Made by a program: the position numbers and the translations under genes. A stretch of DNA of 64,000 nt from Pseudomonas oryzihabitans. GTDB lineage: Bacteria; Pseudomonadota; Gammaproteobacteria; Pseudomonadales; Pseudomonadaceae. The stretch covers positions 632,501 through 696,500 of the forward strand of contig NZ_CP102428.1 of NCBI RefSeq assembly GCF_024652905.1, given 5' to 3'. The notes below the pieces were generated by a model that ran no database searches, was not told where the DNA came from, and saw nothing but the letters and a program-made list of their open reading frames with translations. Below, in pieces: positions 1 through 7,377 of the stretch. Every line of letters begins with the position of its first letter. Position 1 is the stretch's first letter.

Positions 1-1238
1 TCGGCGAGGGCCTGGACGATGGCATTGGAGCCTGCCCAGGCCGAGTTAGCGGTATCGACGATGCCGACAGAGGCCGAGGTCGCGCTGGTACTGATGCCGG
101 CGACAGTATTGGAGAGCGACAAGCCCCACTTGGCGTTGAGGGACTTGTAGACCGCAGCCCAATTGAGGCCGAGCTGGTCCGAATCGGTGAGCGTGACCTC
201 GAACACCTTCACATTGAACAGCACTTGCTGCGTAATGCTGCGGTTGGTGCTGTTGAGATAGGCCTCGACCCGGGAGATGACCTCGGGGCGATCCGTGACG
301 GTCAGGGTCCCGGTAGAAGGGGCCAGGTACATCCGCCCGGCCGGGGCAACGCTGAGCATCGCCTTCACGTTGTTCTGAATGTCCTGCAGGATCGAAGACT
401 CCAGGGTCACCGTGGTGCTCTGGTTGCTGCCCGCGTCGCCTGACACACCGGAGCTGGTGCTCGATCCACCGGAGTTGCTGCCGCCGGTGCCGGCGGCGGT
501 GGCCATTCCGGATTTCACGGTGCTGGCGATGACTTGCTTATCGCCAAACGACCAGACATCGAAGACGCGCGTCTCGAAGTAGCTGATTCGAACGGCGCGC
601 TCGACGGGCGAATACCTCCAACCCAGGCCAAGGCGCGCGGTGACCTCATCGAGCAGGCCGGAGGCCTTGCCACTGTACTTGAGGCCGCTGACCTGGCTGC
701 CGCCGGCCTGGCTTGTGAAGTCGGACGCCCGATACCCGGGACCGGCCGAGCCCGCCGCGGCGCCCATTGTCGCCGGGTTGGTGATGACACCTGCAGGCAA
801 CAGGCCTGCCAGGCTATCCGGGCTGGGGTTTCCAATCGGCGCTGGGGCAGAGCCTGCCGACTGACCGCTCGGCGTTGCAGCGCTGGGGTTCAGTGCATCG
901 GGCGAGACCAGCACGGCAATATCACACTGGCTGGTTATGTATTGAGCGATCTCGGTGATGCCGACGCTACCGGACGGACGATAGCTGAGCTCGCAATCCA
1001 GCGCGGAGGGCATGCCACGTTTGGCCACCACTGGTTGCGTGGAGACCCAGGGCTTGTCGCTGAACACCACGGTCTCGCGCTTGGGCTGTTGCTGCTGGTT
1101 ACGCAGCAGGGCAGCGTATTGGCTGGCCATGGCGGCGTCGTTCTCGGCGCGCTGGGCCGATTCGTCCACCCGCTGTACCGAGCAGCTGGCGAGCAGGAGC
1201 GCCGCCGCCAGGGCGCTCAGGCGAAGGGGGTGGGTCAT
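1..1238 (-). CDS. pilN: PilN-type outer-membrane secretin of the ICE type IVb pilus (C-terminus beyond window)
   Basis: About 412 codons are open to the window edge. The start overlaps the pilL stop (ATGA). The N-terminus, translated by hand, begins MTHPLRLSALAAALLLASC, a lipoprotein signal with Cys at residue 19. A Ser/Gly/Thr-rich linker follows near residues 245-270, then a secretin-like stretch containing VLFNVKVFEVTLTDSDQLGL, like the conserved N3/secretin entry region of PilN/BfpB proteins. The protein would form the outer-membrane channel for the conjugative type IV pilus. Identification rests on the lipobox, the secretin-like region and the position directly after pilL. The C-terminal secretin domain is off the window. 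Confidence 0.82.
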   Translation of the reverse strand, partial: MTHPLRLSALAAALLLASCSVQRVDESAQRAENDAAMASQYAALLRNQQQQPKRETVVFSDKPWVSTQPVVAKRGMPSALDCELSYRPSGSVGITEIAQYITSQCDIAVLVSPDALNPSAATPSGQSAGSAPAPIGNPSPDSLAGLLPAGVITNPATMGAAAGSAGPGYRASDFTSQAGGSQVSGLKYSGKASGLLDEVTARLGLGWRYSPVERAVRISYFETRVFDVWSFGDKQVIASTVKSGMATAAGTGGSNSGGSSTSSGVSGDAGSNQSTTVTLESSILQDIQNNVKAMLSVAPAGRMYLAPSTGTLTVTDRPEVISRVEAYLNSTNRSITQQVLFNVKVFEVTLTDSDQLGLNWAAVYKSLNAKWGLSLSNTVAGISTSATSASVGIVDTANSAWAGSNAIVQALA

Positions 1239-2443
1239 GACTTCTTCCTCTCGGAAACATGAACGATGCGCTGGCTGGAGTTGCCATCGACGATGAAGGA
1301 GCGCCGAGCGCCGTCGTAGAGCGGGAAAACCTGGGCAACGGCTTCGGCGAAGGTGCCGCGGAAGTGCAGAGCGGCCTCGATGGGGTAGTCCAGGTCATCG
1401 GGCTCCCAGACCACCTGCCAACCCGCACGCTTGGCCCACGCCTCGACGGACTGACGCAGGGTGCTGCCAATGGGGGCATCCCAGGCCTGGGGCATGGCAG
1501 AGGCTGGCTCGGTCAGTCGGACCGAAGGCAGGGTGTAGGCGCCGGCCGCCGTTGCACCCACTGTGGGCAACAGCTTGGCTGGTGTGACGGCAGCGGTAGA
1601 AGCAGGCTTGGCAGGAGCCGAAGCCGAAGCCGCTACAGCAGCAGGTTTGGCAGAGGTGCCCTTCGCCAGGGAAGCGTTTGGAGATTGCCCGACATGCAAG
1701 GACTCTCCTTGCGCTTTGACCGGCGCGGATGTCAGCGCCGCGCCGGCGGGCATAGGCTTGACTGCCGGTGTGGCGGTTACGTTCGTGGCTGGCTTGGCCG
1801 GTTCGGTGTGAGTTTCCAGCGGCTTGGTAGCGGGCACGGTGGCTACAGTCACCACCGAGTTCGAGGCACTGGATACAGGCCTGGTGGCGGCCGTGGTCGG
1901 GGGAGCTGCTGGCGCAGCGGCGTATCGCTGACCTTCCGGCAATTGATAGCCCGGGCGGAGCACGAAGCACACCGACCGCACGACCTCGTCGACCTTGACC
2001 TGCCAGGCCGGACCAGCCAGTACCTGCAGGGTGTTGCGCAGGCTCATGGGCCCGAGCTTGTACTGCGCCGCCGGTAGCGGGCGAGTGAAGAGAATGTTGA
2101 CGTGGCCCTGCTCTGGACCGCACAGGCTGTAGCCGGAGCGATTGACCACATACTGCATCGCGTCGCGAACGGTCGGCTTCATGTTGGCCGGGATGTTCAC
2201 GTCGATGATCTGGGCCATCAGGTCCCGCTGCTCGGTCTCCGGCGCGGTATTCACCAGGGTGTAGCGGCCGTAGCGCACCTGGGGCTCTGAAACAGCACCT
2301 TTCGGATAGAGATCGGGCTGGAGCAGCTCCGGATTGCGCGAGCTGTCGGGGCCGGGTGCGCTGGGCGCAGGCTCCTGCTGAGCACAGCCTGCCAATGCGA
2401 CGGCGAAGGCGAGCGGCGAGAGGGTGGTGAGCTTCCAGATCAT
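1235..2443 (-). CDS. pilL: PilL-type lipoprotein with C-terminal TcpQ-like domain, ICE type IVb pilus
   Basis: 402 aa. The N-terminal signal ends in a lipobox (LAGCAQ, Cys near residue 20). Residues ~55-170 form a conserved PilL N-domain (YGRYTLVNTAPETEQRDLMAQ and onward). A long Ala/Pro/Thr/Val-rich low-complexity linker (~170-310) follows. The C-terminal ~85 residues (LRQSVEAWAKRAGWQVVWEP and onward) are a TcpQ/toxin-coregulated-pilus-like domain expected to stabilise the secretin in the periplasm. It is the first pilus gene after the cargo insertion and is coupled to pilN by a 4-nt overlap. The family role in ICE transfer is known from PAPI-1; here it is inferred by homology. Confidence 0.88.
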   Translation of the reverse strand: MIWKLTTLSPLAFAVALAGCAQQEPAPSAPGPDSSRNPELLQPDLYPKGAVSEPQVRYGRYTLVNTAPETEQRDLMAQIIDVNIPANMKPTVRDAMQYVVNRSGYSLCGPEQGHVNILFTRPLPAAQYKLGPMSLRNTLQVLAGPAWQVKVDEVVRSVCFVLRPGYQLPEGQRYAAAPAAPPTTAATRPVSSASNSVVTVATVPATKPLETHTEPAKPATNVTATPAVKPMPAGAALTSAPVKAQGESLHVGQSPNASLAKGTSAKPAAVAASASAPAKPASTAAVTPAKLLPTVGATAAGAYTLPSVRLTEPASAMPQAWDAPIGSTLRQSVEAWAKRAGWQVVWEPDDLDYPIEAALHFRGTFAEAVAQVFPLYDGARRSFIVDGNSSQRIVHVSERKKS

Positions 2444-2613
2444 GTGCGGTGTGGCCCCATTTCGTAGTGGGGCTCACGGTGCCAGGCACCTGTCTGGAAA
2501 GCAGGAGATAACCGTATCTAGACCTAAAAAGGTTGGTTTGAGTATCTTGAAAGGCGACCCAAAGCGTTAATGGCCGGATCCGTCTCTCTGTATCAGCTGA
2601 TGTCGTTGAGTAG

Positions 2614-3360
2614 TTAGCTCTCGATGCGGCAGGTATCGGCCCTAATAGGTCCCCATACAGCATCCATCGCCTTATCAAAAATTTTTTTATCGACGACACA
2701 TTGGGGGCTGAGCGTCTTGCTTTCGCGACCGCAAAAATTTGCCCCAATTTCAAAAGTAGCTATTTCTGTGAAGATGGCATAGAGCGCTGGCCGGCCCTCT
2801 TTGCAGTCCTTGCCGTCTATGTTTAAGCGCTCGTCTGGTCCCTTGTGCACGCTCGAAGCAAGCCGAGTAGCATATTCCCTGGTGGGATTAATGCCGTAGG
2901 GGCAGTTCGGATATACACCTACAGATCCTACGCAGTCATTTGGTGGTGCGTATATTGACATTATATTCATGGCTGTCTGCGGCACCTTAGAATCGTATTT
3001 TTTCTTAAACCAGAGCCCCCATGCACGGATACCACTTTGGACATCGGTAAAAATCGCATGACCTCTTGTGTCTTTTCCCTGTTGATTGGGCCAAGGTCCC
3101 GCTGATGGAGTTTTCAATGCTCCGGGATTGTTGTATCTGAGAGCTATAGGAAGGCACGCTGCTCGCGTATCTGGAATTTCAGTAATTTTGCCATTCATCC
3201 AGATTTTAATGCCGATACCTCTGGTGTTGTCAGGCGCGAAGAAGTGCGGAGTGGTGTTGTACGGGGCTTTAATAAGATTTTTGCATTTTATATCAGAGTC
3301 GGCGTGTGCGAGGTTTACGCTACATGCAGCGATTGCAAAGACAAATCCATATGCTCGCAT
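2614..3360 (-). CDS. Secreted protein with NNPG motif resembling phage virion-associated murein-processing proteins (ICE cargo)
   Basis: 248 aa with a clear Sec signal peptide (MRAYGFVFAIAACSVNLAHA, cleavage near residue 20-21) and a good Shine-Dalgarno (GGAG 7 nt before ATG). Residues ~74-120 contain RYNNPGALKTPSAGPWPNQQ followed by GHAIFTDVQSGIRAWGLWFK. This arrangement (NNPG, small-residue stretch, F-x-x-x-x-x-G-I-R-A) occurs in phage structural/lytic proteins of the P5 type. Several cysteines in the mature part suggest disulphides. Base composition is visibly AT-richer than the ICE core, so it is probably recently acquired. A periplasmic cell-wall-related role is inference only; no catalytic residues can be assigned. 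Confidence 0.7.
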   Translation of the reverse strand: MRAYGFVFAIAACSVNLAHADSDIKCKNLIKAPYNTTPHFFAPDNTRGIGIKIWMNGKITEIPDTRAACLPIALRYNNPGALKTPSAGPWPNQQGKDTRGHAIFTDVQSGIRAWGLWFKKKYDSKVPQTAMNIMSIYAPPNDCVGSVGVYPNCPYGINPTREYATRLASSVHKGPDERLNIDGKDCKEGRPALYAIFTEIATFEIGANFCGRESKTLSPQCVVDKKIFDKAMDAVWGPIRADTCRIES

Positions 3361-3523
3361 ATCGATTCTCCGATGCGTAATTTGGTTTTATTGCGTTCGC
3401 TTATTGAAAATTACCACCAGGCCTGCGGTGGGGCTAGAGGGCAAAGCGTGCTGCGCTTCAAAAAGGTGAAGTGACCTCCATGCATGCAGCTCGAAATCTA
3501 GCGTTATCCGGCCTATGTGAAGG

Positions 3524-4426
3524 CTAGAGAAGCTCTTTGTGAGCGAGATAGGCGTATCTAAAGGGAGTTTCAGGACGGCGGAAGCTACGAAAACCGACAG
3601 ACCGATTGATGCTTAGACAACTTTGTAGGCTCATTGCAGCCGCTGCAGCTGCAGCTACAGGCAAACCATACTGTTGCCCAAATATCCAACCTGCAGAGGC
3701 ATTACCAAATGCACTGAATGGGTTGAAGCTGATGGAAAACTCTAAGTCGGAAAGTCTCATTGGAAACTGCCATTCAGTTCCACACCTGAGTAGTTCAGAG
3801 CAGGACTGATCTATAGCTGCAATAGCGGAATTGAGGGCGTCTCGACCATTCTCAACCTTAGATAGTCCGGACTTGATGAACTCCAAGTTGTGTCTAAGCT
3901 TTATGAGCTCATCGCGTCGACGTTGTTTGAATTCGAGAATTTCGGCAAGGGGCACGTCGACGTTTGGTATGGGAATGGCGCGATGTAGCTGTACGGTTAT
4001 CCCGTTCCCTTCGCTTAGTAGATCCGCACCGATCAGAAGCAATGAACGCTCACCTTGGGCCATTGCCCAGCTACCTGGTTCCTTAGTATCCAATTGTTCA
4101 AATGCTCGAAATTGGATAGCTGCTATTCCTTGCGCCATATCCCCGAACGCTTGAAATCTAGGTCTACTAAGCGTGCCCACCTGCTCCAAAAAGCTCTCAT
4201 CAGGCCCGCTCTCCACGTGGATCATATTAGAGGTCGGCCATACCAAATGGTCCCAAAACAGCAAAGCAAATCTAAGCTCCTGCTCGTCAAGCCTGCTCGA
4301 AACTAGCCGAAGGTTTCGGCCCTCAATATGCATGGGTGGGCTGATGACAAGCCCTCTTTTGCGTACGCTTTGTGGGACTTTCCCATAAAGAGGATCATTT
4401 GCCTTTCTCCATCGCGACTCGCCCAT
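3524..4426 (-). CDS. DUF6236-like protein, unknown function (ICE cargo)
   Basis: 300 aa. The conserved opening GLVISPPMHIEGRNLRLVSS and the following DEQELRFALLFWDHLVWPTS resemble proteins annotated as DUF6236. A charged helical segment (~165-200, FKQRRRDELIKLRHNLEFIK) is followed by an Ala-rich stretch with a run of alanines near residue 255. TTGGAG precedes the start at a suitable distance. It has no signal peptide. Codon use is AT-richer than the conserved ICE genes, and it sits with the secreted-protein gene in a segment between ssb and pilL, so it is probably cargo. A defence or stress role is possible given its location, but nothing in the sequence shows it. Confidence 0.65.
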   Translation of the reverse strand: MGESRWRKANDPLYGKVPQSVRKRGLVISPPMHIEGRNLRLVSSRLDEQELRFALLFWDHLVWPTSNMIHVESGPDESFLEQVGTLSRPRFQAFGDMAQGIAAIQFRAFEQLDTKEPGSWAMAQGERSLLLIGADLLSEGNGITVQLHRAIPIPNVDVPLAEILEFKQRRRDELIKLRHNLEFIKSGLSKVENGRDALNSAIAAIDQSCSELLRCGTEWQFPMRLSDLEFSISFNPFSAFGNASAGWIFGQQYGLPVAAAAAAAMSLQSCLSINRSVGFRSFRRPETPFRYAYLAHKELL

Positions 4427-4791
4427 CGGAACGCTCCAACCGCTTTGTTCTTATATAAATTAGCAGCACCGCCAGAGGGCGATCAGAAAAATTGCAAAGG
4501 TGGTCACCGCCTTGAAGGGATCAAAAGGGCACCTCTTGTGGCACGCCTTCGAATGACCGCCGCGCTATATGAAAGCATGATAGTAGCCGAGTCGCGTTGA
4601 GCCACGGCTCCTGTATATCTGAAGGTTGAGCTCGTAGCTGAGGATACACGAGGTGCGAGGTAGATCTCCCAGCAGCTTCACGCAGTGGCGCGACTTTTCT
4701 GCCACTGCCCGGCCCGGGGCGACAGGCCCACGCTGAGTGAGTCCTGTCTTCCGGCAGCTTCACGCTGGGGCGGCAAATTTTTCGGGGCCAG
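4427..4791. other. Gene-poor spacer between cargo gene and ssb
   Basis: No convincing gene is visible: an 80-codon minus-strand reading frame at 4521-4763 has no recognisable features. The segment contains two copies of GCAGCTTCACGC (4672-4683 and 4754-4765), 82 nt apart, each followed by a G-rich stretch. The left part is AT-rich (TTATATAAATTAG near 4452) and probably holds the promoter of the DUF6236-like gene on the minus strand. It is likely the cargo insertion boundary. Confidence 0.5.
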
Positions 4792-5262
4792 CTAGTAGGG
4801 GATCTGGTCGTCGAAATCTTCGGACATCGGTGCCGGGGTGGGGGCAGGTGTGCGCGACTGGCCGTTCGCTACCGGCCGTGACTGCGCCTGACCCGTACCC
4901 TGGCCCGTGGTGATGGACTCAATGCGTTGTGGCAGGAACCCGACCCGGTTCGCCTGGACCTTCATCGCGGCTTGCTCGATGCCGTTGCCATCCTTCCAGT
5001 TGTCGAGGACCGCACGGCCTTCGACCAGCACCCGCATACCTTTCTGGTACAGCCGGCTATAGCTTTCCGCGTCGCGGTGCCAGAGCTCGACGTTGGCCCA
5101 GAAACCGCCGCGATCCTCGTAGGAGCCATCCTGCAGGCGGATGCTGTTGTCGAAATAGACGTTCAGCCGGAGCAGGTGCCGCGGATCCTGATTGTCCTTC
5201 TGGAACCGCTTGTACTCGGGTGCTGAGCCGATGTTACCTTCCCATACTACTGCTGTGCCCAT
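4792..5262 (-). CDS. ssb: Single-stranded DNA-binding protein, ICE-encoded
   Basis: 156 aa when started at MGTAVVWEGNIGSAPEYKRF, which lies one nucleotide after the upstream stop (TGA-C-ATG). The longer upstream reading frame is an artefact. It has an OB-fold region (~1-110) with the SSB-like FWANVELWHRDAESYSRLYQ and KGMRVLVEGRAVLDNW. A Gln/Pro/Thr-rich linker follows, then an acidic tip ending DFDDQIPY. The tip is close to the canonical DDDIPF but ends in Tyr. It protects ssDNA and recruits partners through the tip, presumably during ICE excision, transfer and replication. It is the usual neighbour of DUF3158 and PFL_4669-family genes in this ICE class. Confidence 0.9.
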   Translation of the reverse strand: MGTAVVWEGNIGSAPEYKRFQKDNQDPRHLLRLNVYFDNSIRLQDGSYEDRGGFWANVELWHRDAESYSRLYQKGMRVLVEGRAVLDNWKDGNGIEQAAMKVQANRVGFLPQRIESITTGQGTGQAQSRPVANGQSRTPAPTPAPMSEDFDDQIPY

Positions 5263-5263
5263 G

Positions 5264-5839
5264 TCAGGCCTCCTGTTGGGATGCGGCGTCTTCGCCGCGG
5301 GATTGGATGATCTGTTGCAGCTGTTCGGTGTAAACGGCATCGGCCTGGGCCATCTTCTCGGCACACTCGGCGGCCTGCCGGCCGATGGCATGGACCAGGC
5401 TGATCTGCATATTCAAAGCAATGCGCTGCAGCTCCATGGCGTGCAGATCCTGGAGCAGTGTTTCGGTGACTAGGTCGTGGCGGCACAGGTCCGCCCAAAG
5501 CCCCACGCCCATCTTTCGTGTACCGCTCTGCTGCCAGCGCAGAAAGACTGGGCCAGCTGAGGTGTGCTGGTGCGTCATCCGGATCGGCAGGAGCGTGAAG
5601 GGGAAGCGCTGGGCCTGGGCAAGAATCCGCTCCTGGGCCAGGGTGTTCAGGTCGGCTTCAAGGGAACGGCACTGCTCGGCTAATTGGTCCAGTGCTCCCT
5701 TACCTTTAAAGGGTTTTAAAAGCCCTTTGTAGAAAGGAGCGTGTTGCAGGTTCGCGAAGACATCCTGTTGCAGGGGCTGGAAGGCAGCCTGTTGCAGGTC
5801 TGGGGTTTTCGAGCCTTGAGTGGACTGTTGCAGTGCCAT
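5264..5839 (-). CDS. DUF3158-like ICE protein
   Basis: 191 aa, cytoplasmic. It has a Gln-rich N-terminus (ALQQSTQGSKTPDLQQAAFQ), then FYKGLLKPFKGKGALDQLAE, a helical segment (~45-75), and a central motif TSAGPVFLRWQQSGTRKMGVGLW, which is reminiscent of DUF3158 proteins found beside ssb in PFGI-1-class elements. The C-terminal half is predominantly helical. The stop is one nucleotide before the ssb start and the gene starts 5 nt after the PFL_4669-family stop, so the three are co-transcribed. Function is unknown; co-conservation with ssb suggests a DNA-processing or regulatory role. Confidence 0.72.
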   Translation of the reverse strand: MALQQSTQGSKTPDLQQAAFQPLQQDVFANLQHAPFYKGLLKPFKGKGALDQLAEQCRSLEADLNTLAQERILAQAQRFPFTLLPIRMTHQHTSAGPVFLRWQQSGTRKMGVGLWADLCRHDLVTETLLQDLHAMELQRIALNMQISLVHAIGRQAAECAEKMAQADAVYTEQLQQIIQSRGEDAASQQEA

Positions 5840-5844
5840 GGCGA

Positions 5845-6642
5845 TCAGGCCTCACTCATCTCGGTGATGTTCTGGGAGCTGGTCATAGCGCCCAGATGCT
5901 CATCCTCATCGGCGGAGTCGCCATCGAAACCGTCATCGCCACTACTGGAGCTGGCCGGGACATCGCCGGGACGCTGGATCGCCGGGGCGAACTTGCTACG
6001 GCGGGTCCCTTCCAGGACGTCCTTGGGCATTTCCAGGAAGCTGTACATCTGCTGGGCGTTGGTGGCGCGGGCATTGTTGGCGGCGATGTCGTCGCGCGAC
6101 GCCCCGCTGTAGCCCTTGTAGCGCTGGCCGACGCCGTACAGGCGACGAAGCACGGCGGCGCCCTCATCCAGCCAGGCCTCCTTTGAGCCGTTGTCGATCA
6201 AGCCGATGTGAGCGGCCAGGAGGATCCGGCGTACCAGCTCGTCATAGCGGGTGAGCAGGTACACGCCCTTAAAGGCCAGCGGCGAGTTCAGGTACAGCGG
6301 CAGCTTGAGCGGCTGGATCGACAGATTGGTCCCCACGTCGAGCTGCTTGGGCAGCATGGCCATGATCTGGTCCAGTCGCTCATCTATAGCGGTCAGCTGC
6401 TGCTCCGACTCCTCGATCTTGTCCTCGATGATGATGAGGAAAAGATCGGAGTAGGGATCGTCCTTGGCGGCGCCGGCGGAGATGCGGTTGATGATGTTGG
6501 AGAAGCCGGACAAGCCGATCATGCCGGGCTTGTTGTCGGAGCGCTGCCGGCCGAACCAGAGGCGGGAAGCGTGATGGGTATGCAGAGTCAGATTGACGCT
6601 CGATCTGAGCGAGCCCAGGTTGAGCTGGAAGGTATCAGCCAT
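5845..6642 (-). CDS. PFL_4669-family integrating conjugative element protein
   Basis: 265 aa. It begins MADTFQLNLGSLRSSVNLTL and contains HTHHASRLWFGRQRSDNKPG and GLSGFSNIINRISAGAAKDD. These are recognisable features of the conserved ICE family named after PFL_4669 (TIGR03761, as recalled). The central helical region precedes LRRLYGVGQRYKGYSGASRD. The C-terminal ~50 residues are acidic, Ser/Asp-rich and probably disordered. The gene starts 119 nt downstream of the 39-bp repeat array, so the array could contain its promoter or control region. Biochemical function is not established for the family. Confidence 0.8.
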   Translation of the reverse strand: MADTFQLNLGSLRSSVNLTLHTHHASRLWFGRQRSDNKPGMIGLSGFSNIINRISAGAAKDDPYSDLFLIIIEDKIEESEQQLTAIDERLDQIMAMLPKQLDVGTNLSIQPLKLPLYLNSPLAFKGVYLLTRYDELVRRILLAAHIGLIDNGSKEAWLDEGAAVLRRLYGVGQRYKGYSGASRDDIAANNARATNAQQMYSFLEMPKDVLEGTRRSKFAPAIQRPGDVPASSSSGDDGFDGDSADEDEHLGAMTSSQNITEMSEA

Positions 6643-6761
6643 GAGAAGGATTCCTTGGGTTGTGAGATGACGCTCGGGCAGGGTGCCGAGACCAGCGCTG
6701 GGGGGCAGCCGATAACCGTATTTGGATGCGCGGAGGTTGCAGGCCTACGGCGATAGCGAGG

Positions 6762-7307
6762 GTGATCCCAGTGGCATCATGCTGAGCTTCGGTCGAGCAA
6801 GTGATTCCAGTGGAATCACCCTGAGGGTCCGCTGCTAACGTGATTCCAGTGGAATCACCCCGAGGGTCCGCTGCCGAGGTGATGCCAGTGGCATAACCCT
6901 GAGCATCCGTCGGGCAGGTGATGCCAGTGGCATCACGTTGAGTTTCCGTCGTGCAGGTGATGCCGGTGGCATCACCCTGAGCATCCGTCGTGCAGGTGAT
7001 GCCGGTGGCATCACCCTGAGCATCCGTCGTGCAGGTGATGCCAGTGGCATCACCCTGAGCATCCGTCGAGCGAGTTATGCCAGTGGCATCACCCTGAGTT
7101 TCCGTCGTGCAGGTGATGCCACTGGCATCACCTTGGGTTTCCGTCGTGCAGATGATGCCAGTGGCATCACCTTGAGTTTCCGTCGTGCAGGTGATGCCGG
7201 TGGCATCACCCTGAGCATCCGTCGAGCAATTGATGCCAGTGGCATCACCCTGAGCATCCGTCGAGCGAGTGATGCCAGTGGCATCACCCTGGGTTTCCGT
7301 CGTGCAG
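6762..7307. repeat. Fourteen perfectly phased 39-bp tandem repeats, each with a 19-bp palindrome (iteron-like array)
   Basis: Copies begin at 6762, 6801, 6840, 6879, 6918, 6957, 6996, 7035, 7074, 7113, 7152, 7191, 7230 and 7269, exactly 39 nt apart with no indels. Each starts with GTGATGCCAGTGGCATCAC, a 9+1+9 palindrome, followed by a 20-nt spacer such as CCTGAGCATCCGTCGTGCAG. In copies 2 and 3 the left arm GTGATGCC becomes GTGATTCC and the right arm GGCATCAC becomes GGAATCAC, so pairing is preserved. The array lies between the stop of the replication gene (7378) and the PFL_4669-family start (6642). Related ICE/plasmid pKLC102 is reported to have a repeat-containing oriV. An iteron or partition-site role here is inference. 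Confidence 0.95.
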
Positions 7308-7377
7308 GCGTTGTCGACGAAGTAATTCTCAATCTTCAGCTCTGGAAATCTGCTGATGCGGAGGGAAGTGACTGCGC

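Noticed and set aside
4521-4763. 80-codon minus-strand frame between cargo and ssb
   Set aside because: No ribosome site, no domain, and composition consistent with non-coding DNA.
6762-7307. CRISPR array
   Set aside because: The intervals between palindromes are nearly identical in every unit, so there are no unique spacers; no cas genes are present. It is a simple tandem repeat.
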